A stretch of 64,000 nt of DNA from Pseudomonas farris (GCF_019145235.1 NZ_JAHSTV010000005.1:124001-188000), one strand, 5' to 3'; counted from the stretch's first letter, positions 28,154-37,700 are shown. A program made the numbers and translations. The notes: generated by a model from the letters alone, not told the origin.

Positions 28154-28975
28154 ATGATCGAGCTGGCGGATAAGGTCCAACAGGATTTGGTTGAGGCCAT
28201 CGATAACGATGACCTGGTTCTGCCAACGTTACCGGAAGTGGCCCTGCAGATTCGCAAGGCCGCTGAAGACCCGGAAATCAGTGTCAGCACACTCAGCAAA
28301 GTGATTGGCCGCGATACCGCGCTGTCGGCGCGCCTGATCAAAGTGGTCAATAGCCCGTTGCTGCGCGCGACCCAGGAAGTGACTGACCTGCACACGGCCA
28401 TCACCCGGCTGGGCGTCAATTACAGCAGCAACCTGGCCATTGGCCTGGTGATGGAACAGATCTTCAATGCCCGTTCCGAAGTGGTGGAACAGAAAATGCG
28501 CGAGGTCTGGCGCAAAAGCCTGGAAATCGCCGGCGTCAGTTACGCGTTGTGCCGCAGTTATACGCAACTCAAGCCTGATCAGGCGGCGCTCGGCGGGCTC
28601 GTGCATCAGATTGGTGTCCTACCGATCCTGACCTATGCCGAAGATCACTATGAATTGCTGTCTGACCCGATCAGCCTCAACCATGTGATCGACCGGATTC
28701 ATCCGCTGCTCGGCGACAAATTGCTCAGGGTCTGGGAGTTTCCGGAAATGCTGGTGCAATTGCCGGGGCTGTATCTGGATTTCAAGCGGCAATCGGAACG
28801 GGTCGATTATGTCGACCTGGTGCAAGTGGCCAGCCTTTACTGCCACAAGGACACCGATCATCCACTGGCCCGTATCGACCCCTTCAGCGTACCGGCCTTC
28901 AAGAAGCTGGGGATCGATCCGGAGAACAAGGCGATGTGCAAGGATCTGGAAGAGTCACGCTCGATGTTTTACTGA
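28154..28975 (+). CDS. HDOD-domain signalling protein
   Basis: A 273-residue protein consisting mainly of an HDOD domain (about residues 20-215): the L-P-T-L-P-E-V-A-L-Q-I start, the D-T-A-L-S-A-R-L-I-K-V-V-N-S-P-L segment and G-G-L-V-H-Q-I-G are characteristic. HDOD proteins lack the catalytic HD pair and act as regulators, often in motility, biofilm or DNA-damage signalling. No second domain is attached. Located 35 bases after ygfZ, possibly cotranscribed. Confidence 0.88.
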   Translation: MIELADKVQQDLVEAIDNDDLVLPTLPEVALQIRKAAEDPEISVSTLSKVIGRDTALSARLIKVVNSPLLRATQEVTDLHTAITRLGVNYSSNLAIGLVMEQIFNARSEVVEQKMREVWRKSLEIAGVSYALCRSYTQLKPDQAALGGLVHQIGVLPILTYAEDHYELLSDPISLNHVIDRIHPLLGDKLLRVWEFPEMLVQLPGLYLDFKRQSERVDYVDLVQVASLYCHKDTDHPLARIDPFSVPAFKKLGIDPENKAMCKDLEESRSMFY

Positions 28976-28991
28976 TCAAGACTGCATACCC

Positions 28992-29074
28992 CCAATCGCG
29001 AGCAGGCTCGCTCCCACATTGATCTATCTAACACCGAAGATCTCCTGTGGGAGCGAGCCTGCTCGCGATTGGGC
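28992..29074. repeat. REP pair (inverted, clean)
   Basis: Two inverted REP units, 'caatcgcgagcaggctcgct' and its complement copy, separated by about 30 bases, lie in the convergent gap between the HDOD gene and tctE. The arms match nearly perfectly over 26 bases, so the transcript can form a long stem. Extragenic, likely transcript-stabilising or a REP-associated transposase relic. Confidence 0.9.
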
Positions 29075-29093
29075 CGGTCCAGACACCACAGGA

Positions 29094-30479
29094 CTACCCC
29101 GCAATAAAACTCACCCGCACCTTCAGCCCCGCCTGCTCGCCATCGTGCAGGCTGATCTGCGCCAGGTGAGCACGGCAGATCTCGCCGACAATGGCCAATC
29201 CCAGCCCCGATCCGGCCACCTGCTGGTTGCGCCGATAAAAACGCTCGAACACCCGATCCCGCTCTTCAAGAGGAATCCCCGGGCCATCGTCTTCGACCTC
29301 CAGCACCGCGGGTGCCATGACCCGCAAAATCACATTGCCGCCCGGTGGCGTGTGGGCCAGCGCATTGTCTACCAGATTGCTCAACAGTTCATTCAACAAC
29401 GTCGGTTCGCCGCGCAGCCACACCGGTTCGTCGGCCTCCAGCGCCAATGCCACGCCGCGCGCGTGGGCCAGCGGTGCCATCGCCATGCCCAGTTCCCGGG
29501 CCAACTGACTGAGGTCGAGCAACTGCGCACCGCCCTCGGCGATTGCCCGGGCGCCGTTTTCGACCCGTGCCAGCGAAAGCAATTGATTGGCCAGGTGAGT
29601 CAGGCGATCCGTCCCTTGGGCGGCGGTTTCCAGGGTGCTGCGCCAGATTTCGGGTTCGTTAGACCGCAAGCCCAGTTCGAGTCGTGCCTTGAGCGCCGCC
29701 AACGGGGTACGCAATTCGTGGGCGGCGTCGGCGATGAACTGCGCCTGGCGCTCGAACTGCCCGCGCAAACGTTCGGTAAAGTGATTGAGCGCACGCACCA
29801 GTGGCCCCAATTCGTGTTGCACTTCCACCAGCGGCAAGGGCCGCAAGTCATCGGGCTGGCGCTCTTCCACCGCCGTGCGCAAGCGCTCCAGCGGACGCAA
29901 CGCCGCACTGACCGCAAACCACACCATCAGCAACGCACCGATCGCCAGCATGCCCAGACGCAACAACGTGTCGGCCATCAGGCTGCGAGCCATGCGGACC
30001 CGCGCTTCATCGGTTTCCGCTACGCGGATTTCCGCCATGCCGTTCATGTTCGGCTCGCTGACCGCTTTGAGCAGGCTGACCACTCGCACGTTCTGCCCTT
30101 GATAAGTGGCGTTATAGAAACGCGCCAGCGCCGGATAATCATCGGTGCGCGGCGTTCCCGGCGGCGGCGGTGGCAGGTTTTCGTAGCCCGAGATCAGCTT
30201 CTGATTGATGTCATTGACCAGGTAAAAAATTCGCCCGGCGCTGTCGTAGGCGAACGTATCGAGGGCCACGTAAGGCACGTTGGCACTGAGGCTGCCATCG
30301 CGCTGGGACAGGCCCGCGGCGATGGTCCGCGCCGAGGCCAGCAAGGTCCGGTCATACGCGGTGTCAGCGGCTTCACGACCGTTCCAGTACGCGCTCAAAC
30401 CACTGGCGAGCATCAACACCACCAGCAGCAACGCGAGGTTCCACAGCAGCCGCCAACGCAGACTGCTGAGCTTACGCAT
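29094..30479 (-). CDS. tctE: Sensor histidine kinase TctE
   Basis: A 461-residue membrane kinase pairing with the upstream TctD regulator. Membrane segment about 12-34, periplasmic 2CSK-type sensor domain (about 35-165), second membrane segment about 170-190, HAMP-like linker, H-box H-E-L-R-T-P-L-A-A-L (His about 255), N-box N-L-V-D-N-A-L-A-H, then D-D-G-P-G-I and G-S-G-L-G-L-A-I ATP-binding boxes. In relatives TctDE senses citrate or other tricarboxylates and induces tctCBA. Start at 30479 overlaps tctD by eight bases; a longer frame upstream has no support. Confidence 0.92.
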   Translation of the reverse strand: MRKLSSLRWRLLWNLALLLVVLMLASGLSAYWNGREAADTAYDRTLLASARTIAAGLSQRDGSLSANVPYVALDTFAYDSAGRIFYLVNDINQKLISGYENLPPPPPGTPRTDDYPALARFYNATYQGQNVRVVSLLKAVSEPNMNGMAEIRVAETDEARVRMARSLMADTLLRLGMLAIGALLMVWFAVSAALRPLERLRTAVEERQPDDLRPLPLVEVQHELGPLVRALNHFTERLRGQFERQAQFIADAAHELRTPLAALKARLELGLRSNEPEIWRSTLETAAQGTDRLTHLANQLLSLARVENGARAIAEGGAQLLDLSQLARELGMAMAPLAHARGVALALEADEPVWLRGEPTLLNELLSNLVDNALAHTPPGGNVILRVMAPAVLEVEDDGPGIPLEERDRVFERFYRRNQQVAGSGLGLAIVGEICRAHLAQISLHDGEQAGLKVRVSFIAG

Positions 30480-31143
30480 CTCGGCTTTCCAGCAGATAGC
30501 CAAGGCCGCGGAAGGTCACGATGGCTACCGGTTGACCGTCGAGTTTCTTGCGCAAGCGGTGAACGTAGATTTCGATGGCATCGGGACTGGCCTCCTCGTC
30601 CAGACCGAACACCTGGGCGGCCAGTTGCTCTTTGCTCATCACCCGACCGGGACGGGCGATCAGGGCCTCGAGCACCGCCTGTTCGCGGGAGGTCAGGGTC
30701 AGCAATTCTTCGCCAAGGGTGAAGCGCCGGGTGTCCAGGTCATAGGCCAGCACACCACAACGCTGCTGGCGTTCACCGCCGAGCACACTGCGACGCAGCA
30801 AGGCTTTGACCCGGGCCTCGAGCTCTGTCAGCTCGAAGGGTTTGGCCAGGTAATCGTCAGCCCCAAGGTTCAGGCCGTGGACCCGATCCTTGACGTCGCT
30901 GCGGGCGGTCAGCATCAGCACTGGCAGGTTCTTGCCCCGGGCCCGCAGGCGCGCCAGCACTTCGAAGCCATCCATGCGCGGCAGGCCGACGTCGAGGATC
31001 GCCACGGCGTATTCCTCGCTGCTCAAGGCCAGGTCGGCCGCTACACCGTCGTGCAACACATCCACGGTCAGCCCGGTACTCTTGAGCGCCTGAGCGACAC
31101 TTTCGGCAAGCTGCAGATGGTCTTCAACGAGCAGAACACGCAT
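30472..31143 (-). CDS. tctD: Response regulator TctD (OmpR family)
   Basis: A 223-residue two-component regulator: receiver domain with phospho-acceptor Asp51 in I-L-D-V-G-L-P and the conserved Lys in L-A-K-P-F, then an OmpR-type winged helix (about 125-220) with the R-R-K-L-D recognition region. It is divergent from the porin-tctCBA operon that it presumably activates; the shared upstream gap (31144-31377) would carry its sites. It overlaps tctE by eight bases. Confidence 0.93.
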   Translation of the reverse strand: MRVLLVEDHLQLAESVAQALKSTGLTVDVLHDGVAADLALSSEEYAVAILDVGLPRMDGFEVLARLRARGKNLPVLMLTARSDVKDRVHGLNLGADDYLAKPFELTELEARVKALLRRSVLGGERQQRCGVLAYDLDTRRFTLGEELLTLTSREQAVLEALIARPGRVMSKEQLAAQVFGLDEEASPDAIEIYVHRLRKKLDGQPVAIVTFRGLGYLLESRDA

Positions 31144-31377
31144 GGATCTTTACCTCATTCAGGGATGGTCGACGCCATTCTTTGGCGCGGAGTTTACAGC
31201 CGCATCCGTCGCTGTGAAGCCCGAAAACCGTGAAAGTCAGCTGAAAGGTTAGCGAAAGGTTGGCCAGTTAGAGTCCAGCCACGGACAGTTTCGACTGCCG
31301 TTGCTAGTGCCCATAGCAGTACGAGAAACGCCTCGAAGCGTTTTCGCCAATAAGAACAATAAACGGAGTACGTCACC

Positions 31378-32670
31378 ATGCTGTCCATGCAGCTTCAGGC
31401 TCGTCCGCCTGCTCGTTTTTCCCGTCTCAGCCATACCGCCCTTGCCAGTGCCGCCGCCCTCGCCGGCTTTTCGCCGTTGAGCCAGGCTGCCTTCTTCGAA
31501 GACAGTACGGCAACCTTCGAAACCCGCAACATGTATTTCAACCGCGACTTTCGCGACGGCACCAGCGCCCAGCAATCCAAGCGGGACGAATGGGCTCAGG
31601 GGTTCATGCTCAATCTGCAATCGGGTTACACCGACGGCACCGTGGGGTTCGGTGTCGATGCGCTGGGCATGCTGGGGGTAAAACTCGATTCAAGTCCGGA
31701 CCGCACCGGCACAGGCTTGTTGCCGACCCATGACGACGGTCGCGCGGCGGATGAATATTCCAAGCTCGGCCTGACCGGCAAAGTGAAAATCTCCGCCACG
31801 GAACTGAAAATCGGCAGCCTGATTCCGGAATTGCCGATCCTAAAAGCCAACGACGGGCGCATTCTGCCGCAGACCTTTGAAGGCGGCCTGCTGACCTCCA
31901 AAGAGATCAAGAACCTGACCTTCACCGGCGGGCGTCTGGAGAAAGCCAAGGACCGCGACAGCACCGACTTCGAAGACATCGCGCTCAACAACAAGAACAG
32001 CCGCTTCGCCGGAACCGCGGCGGGTAAGCACTTTGACTTTGGCGGCGTGGACTACAAGTTCACCGACAAGATCACCGGCAGCTACCACTTCGCCCAACTC
32101 GATGAAGTCTATAACCAGCACTTCCTTGGCGTGGTCGCCTCGCAACCGTTCGGTCCCGGCACGTTCGGCACCGATCTGCGATTGGCCGTCAGTGACGACC
32201 AGGGCGCGGCCCGGGGCGGCAAGATCGACAACCAATCCCTGAACGGTCTGGTGAGCTACGCCTTGAGCGGGCATAAATTCAGCGCCGGTTATCAGCACAT
32301 GTCGGGTGACAGTGCCTTCCCCTACGTCGATGGCAGCGATCCGTACCTGGTCAACTTCGTGCAGATTAATGACTTTGCCGGCGCCGAAGAACGTTCCTGG
32401 CAGGCACGTTACGACTATGACTTCACCAAACTCGGCATTCCGGGCCTGAGTTTCATGAGCCGTTACCTGAGCGGTGACAACATCAAGCTCAAGAACGGTG
32501 ACGAAGGCAAAGAGTGGGAACGCAACACCGAGATCAAATACGTCGTACAAAGCGGCGCGCTGAAAGATGTCGCCGTACGCCTGCGCAATGCCACTTACCG
32601 TTCCAACTACTCCGCTCGCGATGCCGATGAAGTGCGTCTGCTGGTGAGCTATAGCGTTGCCCTTTGGTAA
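31378..32670 (+). CDS. opdH: OprD-family porin (OpdH-like, tricarboxylate uptake)
   Basis: A 430-residue substrate-specific outer-membrane channel. A signal peptide (about 1-37, L-S-Q-A-A cleavage) is followed by the OprD N-terminal pattern (F-F-E-D-S-x-x-x-x-x-x-R-N-M-Y-F-N-R-D) and ends with an aromatic residue (V-A-L-W). Position ahead of tctCBA and next to tctDE matches OpdH, the cis-aconitate/tricarboxylate porin of P. aeruginosa; the substrate is inferred from this context. GGAG at good spacing supports the ATG. Confidence 0.88.
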   Translation: MLSMQLQARPPARFSRLSHTALASAAALAGFSPLSQAAFFEDSTATFETRNMYFNRDFRDGTSAQQSKRDEWAQGFMLNLQSGYTDGTVGFGVDALGMLGVKLDSSPDRTGTGLLPTHDDGRAADEYSKLGLTGKVKISATELKIGSLIPELPILKANDGRILPQTFEGGLLTSKEIKNLTFTGGRLEKAKDRDSTDFEDIALNNKNSRFAGTAAGKHFDFGGVDYKFTDKITGSYHFAQLDEVYNQHFLGVVASQPFGPGTFGTDLRLAVSDDQGAARGGKIDNQSLNGLVSYALSGHKFSAGYQHMSGDSAFPYVDGSDPYLVNFVQINDFAGAEERSWQARYDYDFTKLGIPGLSFMSRYLSGDNIKLKNGDEGKEWERNTEIKYVVQSGALKDVAVRLRNATYRSNYSARDADEVRLLVSYSVALW

Positions 32671-32712
32671 ACACACGTTCAATAACAATAATGAATGCCC
32701 GTGGAGACTCAA

Positions 32713-33690
32713 ATGAACTTATCAATGCGTAAAGTTGCTCTCGCCGCCAGCTGTGTGCTGTTTGCCAGCCAATTGATGGCCGAACCGAAACGTCCGGAAT
32801 GCATCGCGCCGGCCTCGCCAGGCGGCGGTTTCGACCTCACCTGCAAACTGGCGCAGAGCGCGCTGGTCAACGAAAAACTGCTGACCAAACCGATGCGCGT
32901 GACCTACATGCCCGGCGGTGTCGGCGCGGTGGCGTACAACGCGGTGGTCGCTCAGCGCCCCGCCGATGCCGGCACGCTGGTGGCGTGGTCCAGCGGTTCG
33001 CTGCTGAACCTGGCGCAAGGCAAGTTCGGTCGTTTCGATGAAACCAACGTTCGTTGGCTGGCAGCTGTCGGTACAAGCTATGGCGCCATCGCGGTGAAAA
33101 GCGATTCGCCTTACAAGACCCTGGACGACCTGGTTCAGGCGCTGAAGAAAGATCCGAGCAAAGTGGTGATCGGTTCCGGCGGCACCGTCGGTAGCCAGGA
33201 CTGGATGCAGACCGCATTGATCGCCAAAGCGGCCGGGATCAATCCGCGCGACCTGCGTTATGTCGCCCTCGAAGGCGGCGGTGAAATCGCCACTGCCCTG
33301 CTCGGCGGCCACATCCAGGTCGGCAGCACCGACATCTCCGACTCCATGCCACACATCCAGAGCGGCGACATGCGCCTACTGGCAGTGTTCTCGGAGAAGC
33401 GTCTGGATGAGCCGGAAATGAAAGACATTCCGACCGCTAAAGAGCAAGGCTACGACATCGTCTGGCCAGTGGTTCGCGGTTTCTACCTCGGGCCAAAAGT
33501 CAGCGACGAAGACTACGCCTGGTGGAAAGGCGCCTTCGACAAACTGCTGGCCTCCGAGGATTTCGCCAAGCTGCGCGATCAGCGTGAACTGTTCCCGTTC
33601 GCCATGACCGGTCCGGAGCTGGACACCTACGTCAAGAAGCAGGTCGCGGACTACAAAGTGCTGGCCAAAGAGTTCGGCCTGATCCAGTGA
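32713..33690 (+). CDS. tctC: Tripartite tricarboxylate transporter substrate-binding protein TctC
   Basis: A 325-residue periplasmic binding protein (Bug/TctC family) that captures citrate-like substrates for the TctAB membrane complex. It has a signal peptide (about residues 1-24, L-M-A-E), then A-P-A-S-P-G-G-G-F-D (ligand loop) and M-P-G-G-V-G-A-V-A-Y, both typical of TctC. Start at 32713 follows GGAG; an earlier in-frame ATG is too close to the ribosome site. Third element of the opdH-tctC-tctB-tctA operon. Confidence 0.93.
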   Translation: MNLSMRKVALAASCVLFASQLMAEPKRPECIAPASPGGGFDLTCKLAQSALVNEKLLTKPMRVTYMPGGVGAVAYNAVVAQRPADAGTLVAWSSGSLLNLAQGKFGRFDETNVRWLAAVGTSYGAIAVKSDSPYKTLDDLVQALKKDPSKVVIGSGGTVGSQDWMQTALIAKAAGINPRDLRYVALEGGGEIATALLGGHIQVGSTDISDSMPHIQSGDMRLLAVFSEKRLDEPEMKDIPTAKEQGYDIVWPVVRGFYLGPKVSDEDYAWWKGAFDKLLASEDFAKLRDQRELFPFAMTGPELDTYVKKQVADYKVLAKEFGLIQ

Positions 33691-33705
33691 TCGCCTCTGT
33701 CTAGC

Positions 33706-33736
33706 GGCCACGACCCCGGTTCTTGGGGTCGTGGCC
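33706..33736 (+). promoter_or_regulatory. Perfect 12-bp hairpin between tctC and tctB
   Basis: GGCCACGACCCC and its exact complement GGGGTCGTGGCC flank a 7-base loop. No U-tract follows; instead the AGGAG ribosome site of tctB starts two bases after the stem. Such hairpins after binding-protein genes usually protect the upstream message from 3' decay and raise the binding protein over the membrane subunits; here it may also limit ribosome access to tctB. Confidence 0.75.
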
Positions 33737-33748
33737 CAGGAGTTCCTC

Positions 33749-34207
33749 ATGCTCATACAACGCATTTTTGCTTCGGTGCTGTTGCTGGCCTGTATCGGCC
33801 TGGCGCTGATGGCGTGGCCGTATCAAGCGGCTTTTTCCTACGAACCGGTTGGGCCTCGAGCCTTCCCCCTGCTGATGCTCGGCCTGATGGGCCTGGCGTT
33901 GCTATACATGGTGTTTCGACCGGCGCCGATCGTGCACAGCGACGATGACCCGAAACTGGACCGCGAAACCCTGACCAAAATCGGCATTTGCGTGCTGCTG
34001 TTGCTGGTGTTCGCCGGGACCTTCGAACCCCTTGGTTTCATCGTCGCAAGCATTCTGATCGGTGTCCCGATGGCGCGCCTGTATGGCGGCCGCTGGCTGC
34101 CCAGTACAGTGATCATCAGCCTGATGGCTATCGGTCTTTATCTGCTGTTCGACAAGTTGATGGACGTGCCACTGCCGCTAGGCGTGCTCGACGTTCTGGA
34201 GAACTGA
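33749..34207 (+). CDS. tctB: Tripartite tricarboxylate transporter small membrane subunit TctB
   Basis: A 152-residue membrane protein with four hydrophobic helices (about 5-25, 38-55, 78-105, 118-142), the standard TctB topology. The F-E-P-L-G-F segment is typical. The ATG at 33749 follows AGGAG at 7-base spacing, better than the in-frame GTG six codons upstream, which lies in the hairpin. It ends one base before tctA. Confidence 0.9.
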   Translation: MLIQRIFASVLLLACIGLALMAWPYQAAFSYEPVGPRAFPLLMLGLMGLALLYMVFRPAPIVHSDDDPKLDRETLTKIGICVLLLLVFAGTFEPLGFIVASILIGVPMARLYGGRWLPSTVIISLMAIGLYLLFDKLMDVPLPLGVLDVLEN

Positions 34208-34208
34208 T

Positions 34209-35723
34209 ATGGATACTCTTGGCTATTTGGGTCAGGGCTTCGGCGTCGCGCTGACCCCGTACAACCTCGTGACCGCGCTGTGCGGCACCCTGATCGGCAC
34301 CGTCGTCGGGCTGTTGCCGGGGCTGGGTCCGATCAACGGCGTGGCGTTGCTGATTCCGATCGCATTCGCCCTCGGCCTGCCACCGGAGTCGGCGCTGATC
34401 CTGCTGGCGGCGGTGTACCTGGGTTGCGAATACGGCGGCCGGATCAGCTCGATCCTGCTGAACATCCCGGGCGAAGCCTCCACCGTAATGACCACTCTCG
34501 ACGGTTACCCGATGGCCCGCAAAGGGCTGGCCGGTGTAGCGCTGTCGCTGTCGGCGTGGAGTTCGTTCATCGGTGCATTCATCGCGACTTGCGGCATGGT
34601 GTTGTTCGCCCCGCTGCTGGCGAAATGGGCGATTGCCTTCGGACCGGCAGAGTATTTCGTACTGATGGTGTTTGCGATTGTCTGTCTCGGCGGCATGGCC
34701 GGCGACCGACCGCTCAAGACCTTCATTGCGGCGCTGATCGGTCTGTTTCTGTCGAGCGTCGGGATCGATGCCAACAGCGGCGTATACCGTTTCACCGGGG
34801 ATAACATTCACCTGACGGACGGCATTCAGTTCGTCGTACTGGTATTGGGCCTGTTCTCCATCAGCGAAATCCTCCTGCTGCTGGAAAAAACCCATCGCGG
34901 CCAGGAAGCGGTGAAAGCCACCGGGCGCATGATGTTCAATTTCAAGGAAGCCTCGGCGGTGTTCGTGGTGAACATCCGTTGCGGTTTGCTGGGTTTCATC
35001 ATGGGCGTGTTGCCGGGTGCCGGTGCGACGTTGGCCAGCGCTGTGGCCTACATGACCGAGAAACGTATCGCCGGCGCCAAGGGCACGTTCGGACAAGGTG
35101 ACATGCGCGGCCTCGCGGCTCCGGAAACCGCCATCGGTGGCGCCGCCTGCGGTGCACTGGTGCCGATGCTGACTCTCGGCGTTCCGGGCTCAGGTACCAC
35201 GGCGGTGATGATCGGCGCGCTGTCGTTGTACAACATCACCCCTGGCCCGCTGTTATTCCAGCAGCAACCGGACATCGTCTGGGGCCTGATCGCGTCGTTG
35301 TTCGTCGCCAACGTGATGCTGGTGATCCTCAACATTCCGATGATCCGCATCTTTACCCGCATCCTCGCCGTGCCAAACTGGGCGCTGGTGCCGGTGATCG
35401 CGATCATCACCGGGATCGGTGTCTACGCGGTGCATGCCACCACGTTCGACCTGTTTCTGATGATCGGCATCGGTATTTTCGGCTACATCCTGCGCAAGCT
35501 GGACTTCCCGTTGTCGCCGGTACTGCTGGGTTTCATCCTTGGTGGTCTGATGGAGCAAAACCTGCGTCGCGCGCTGTCGATTTCCAACGGTGCGCTGGAA
35601 ATCCTCTGGTCGAGCCCGATTACGTTCGGTTGCTGGGTACTGACCGCAATCATGTTGCTGATGCCGCTGCTGCGTATCTGGCGCAAACGTTCGGTCGCCC
35701 GGCGCGCTATCGCCGATGTCTGA
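34209..35723 (+). CDS. tctA: Tripartite tricarboxylate transporter large membrane subunit TctA
   Basis: A 504-residue permease with about 10-12 membrane segments. The TctA signatures G-L-L-P-G-L-G-P-I-N-G-V-A-L-L (about 35-50) and the repeated G-V-L-P-G-A-G-A-T region (about 265), with T-L-G-V-P-G-S-G-T-T, are present. It drives proton- or sodium-coupled import of tricarboxylates delivered by TctC. Overlaps the next gene by eight bases. Confidence 0.95.
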   Translation: MDTLGYLGQGFGVALTPYNLVTALCGTLIGTVVGLLPGLGPINGVALLIPIAFALGLPPESALILLAAVYLGCEYGGRISSILLNIPGEASTVMTTLDGYPMARKGLAGVALSLSAWSSFIGAFIATCGMVLFAPLLAKWAIAFGPAEYFVLMVFAIVCLGGMAGDRPLKTFIAALIGLFLSSVGIDANSGVYRFTGDNIHLTDGIQFVVLVLGLFSISEILLLLEKTHRGQEAVKATGRMMFNFKEASAVFVVNIRCGLLGFIMGVLPGAGATLASAVAYMTEKRIAGAKGTFGQGDMRGLAAPETAIGGAACGALVPMLTLGVPGSGTTAVMIGALSLYNITPGPLLFQQQPDIVWGLIASLFVANVMLVILNIPMIRIFTRILAVPNWALVPVIAIITGIGVYAVHATTFDLFLMIGIGIFGYILRKLDFPLSPVLLGFILGGLMEQNLRRALSISNGALEILWSSPITFGCWVLTAIMLLMPLLRIWRKRSVARRAIADV

Positions 35724-36756
35724 TCGGCCCCCCTTCAAAAGCTGGTGGGGAACACCGCTGGTCGGTCTGCTGGGCGGTTACCTCGCCAGCCAGATCGGCT
35801 GGCCACTGCCGTGGATGGTCGGCTCGTTGCTGGCGATCATCCTGGTGCGCTGTCTGACACCCTGGCAATTGGCGGAAATCCCTGGCGGCCGCAAGTGCGG
35901 CCAGTGGATCGTCGGCATCGGTATCGGCCTGCACTTCACCCCAGTGGTGATGGAGCAGGTACTGAGCCACTTCGGTTTGATCTTCTTCGGTGCGCTGGTT
36001 ACCAGCCTGTCCGCCGTGGTGGGGGTCTGGTTGATGCGGCGCACCGGGGAAGATCGCGCTACTGCATTCTTTTCCAGCATGCCCGGCGGCTCCGGGGAGA
36101 TGGTCAACCTCGGCGCCCGCAACGGCGCGGTGCTCAGCCGGGTCGCGGCGGGACAGAGTTTGCGGGTGTTGGTGGTGGTGCTGTGTGTGCCGGCGGCGTT
36201 CAAATATCTGTTAGGCGACGGTGCGCCGGTCTTGCATCCAACGACCGTCGACTGGTGGTGGCTGGCCATTCTGTTCCCGGCGGGCGCCCTTGCCGCCTGG
36301 ATCTGGGAGCGTCTGCGACAACCCAATCCCTGGCTGTTCGGACCGTTGCTGGTGACTGCGACGGTGAGCATTGCTTGGGACCTGCACATCGGTCTGCCCA
36401 ACGGCGGCAGTCAGATTGGCCAGTGGTTGATTGGCAGCGGGTTGGGGTGTCACTTCAATCGACAGTTCTTCCGGCGGGCACCGTCGTTCATGGGCCGAAC
36501 CCTGCTTGGCACGGTGTTGACCATGTTGATCGCCACGCTGGCGGCGTTGGGTTTGAGCGCGCTGACCCATCTGGATCTGCGTTCGCTGACCTTGGGCATG
36601 ATGCCCGGCGGAATTGCCGAAATGAGCCTGACGGCGGAGACCCTGCAATTGTCGGTACCGTTGGTGACAGCGATGCAGGTGATGCGGTTGTTGTTTGTAT
36701 TGTTTCTGGCGGAGCCGTTGTTTCGGTATTGGAACCGGGAGCCGGATTCTCCCTGA
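35716..36756 (+). CDS. AbrB-family (AbrB duplication) membrane protein
   Basis: A 346-residue integral membrane protein with two homologous halves (each with the G-x-x-x-G-W-P-L-P-W-M-V-G and M-M-P-G-G-I-A-E-M or S-M-P-G-G-S-G-E-M patterns) and about ten helices, as in E. coli AbrB, described as a regulator of aidB, and putative ammonia monooxygenase-annotated relatives. Function unknown. The eight-base overlap with tctA implies translational coupling and a role linked to tricarboxylate transport. This pairing is known from other proteobacterial tct operons as far as I recall. Confidence 0.85.
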   Translation: MSDRPPFKSWWGTPLVGLLGGYLASQIGWPLPWMVGSLLAIILVRCLTPWQLAEIPGGRKCGQWIVGIGIGLHFTPVVMEQVLSHFGLIFFGALVTSLSAVVGVWLMRRTGEDRATAFFSSMPGGSGEMVNLGARNGAVLSRVAAGQSLRVLVVVLCVPAAFKYLLGDGAPVLHPTTVDWWWLAILFPAGALAAWIWERLRQPNPWLFGPLLVTATVSIAWDLHIGLPNGGSQIGQWLIGSGLGCHFNRQFFRRAPSFMGRTLLGTVLTMLIATLAALGLSALTHLDLRSLTLGMMPGGIAEMSLTAETLQLSVPLVTAMQVMRLLFVLFLAEPLFRYWNREPDSP

Positions 36757-36771
36757 TAGACCGAGTCGCCT

Positions 36772-36857
36772 GCTTCGCGAGCAAGCCCGCTCCCACATTA
36801 GACCGAGTTGTCCAGGCATACACGGTCTAATGTGGGAGCGGGCTTGCTCGCGAAGGG
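36772..36857. repeat. REP pair (inverted)
   Basis: Two inverted units of the 'cgcgagcaagcccgctcccaca' type, arms 22 or more bases, with the extended inverted flank ttagaccg/cggtctaa. Sits in the convergent gap between the abrB-like gene and ung. Confidence 0.92.
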
Positions 36858-36875
36858 GCCCTCCCGGTCAACACA

Positions 36876-37568
36876 TCAGACCGACGGCAATCGCCACTCG
36901 ATCGGCGTCTCGCCATTCTGCTCCAGAAACTTGTTCGCCCGGCTGAAGTGCCCGCATCCGAGGAAGCCGCGATAGGCGGACAGCGGCGACGGGTGGACCG
37001 AGGTCAGCACCAGGTGTTTGGTGGCGTCAATGAGTTTCTGCTTGCTCTGGGCATGCGCGCCCCATAGCAGGAACACCAGATGTGGCTGATGCTCGCTGAC
37101 CACTTCGATAATCCGGTCGGTAAAATATTGCCAGCCCTTGCCCGCATGGGCGTTGGCATTCGCGCGTTCCACGGTCATGGTGGTGTTGAGCATCAACACG
37201 CCCTGCTCTGCCCAACTCTGCAGGTAGCCATGGTTGGGAATGTCGATGTTCAGGTCGCGCTTCAACTCTTTATAGATGTTCACCAGCGATGGCGGTGCCG
37301 GAACCCCTGGTTGCACCGAGAAGCACAACCCATGGGCCTGGCCCGGGCCGTGGTAAGGGTCTTGACCGAGAATGACCACTTTGACCTTGTCCAGCGGCGT
37401 GGAATTGAGCGCGTTGAAAATCATCGGTCCGGGTGGATAGATCTCTTTGCCCGCCGCGCGCTCCTGTTGCAGGAATGTGCGCAACTCTGCCATGTAAGGC
37501 TGGTCGAATTCGGCACGCAGTGCCTCCTTCCAGCTCGGTTCGAGTTTGATACGGTCGTCAGCAGTCAT
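36876..37568 (-). CDS. ung: Uracil-DNA glycosylase
   Basis: A 230-residue family-1 UDG that removes uracil from DNA. The water-activating loop G-Q-D-P-Y-H-G (about residue 63), the F-L-L-W-G segment and the H-P-S-P-L-S intercalation loop are intact. The ATG at 37568 is chosen over a TTG seven codons upstream; the ribosome site is weak in both cases. Divergent from the enoyl-CoA hydratase-family gene. Confidence 0.97.
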   Translation of the reverse strand: MTADDRIKLEPSWKEALRAEFDQPYMAELRTFLQQERAAGKEIYPPGPMIFNALNSTPLDKVKVVILGQDPYHGPGQAHGLCFSVQPGVPAPPSLVNIYKELKRDLNIDIPNHGYLQSWAEQGVLMLNTTMTVERANANAHAGKGWQYFTDRIIEVVSEHQPHLVFLLWGAHAQSKQKLIDATKHLVLTSVHPSPLSAYRGFLGCGHFSRANKFLEQNGETPIEWRLPSV

Positions 37569-37700
37569 GGTTACATCCGGCAAAAACAATGGGGCGAACC
37601 CTAGGAAACCCTATCTCCCTTGTCAATTGATCTGACGCAGATCCGGCACTTTCCTATAGAGCGATCATACTGAACGCTCAATTTCCCGATCGAGGTCACG

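Noticed and set aside
28809..30722. 637-codon plus-strand frame opposite tctE
   Set aside because: It runs through the HDOD 3' end, the REP pair and the antisense of tctE. Low-complexity His/Arg/Gln translation; tctE has all kinase boxes.
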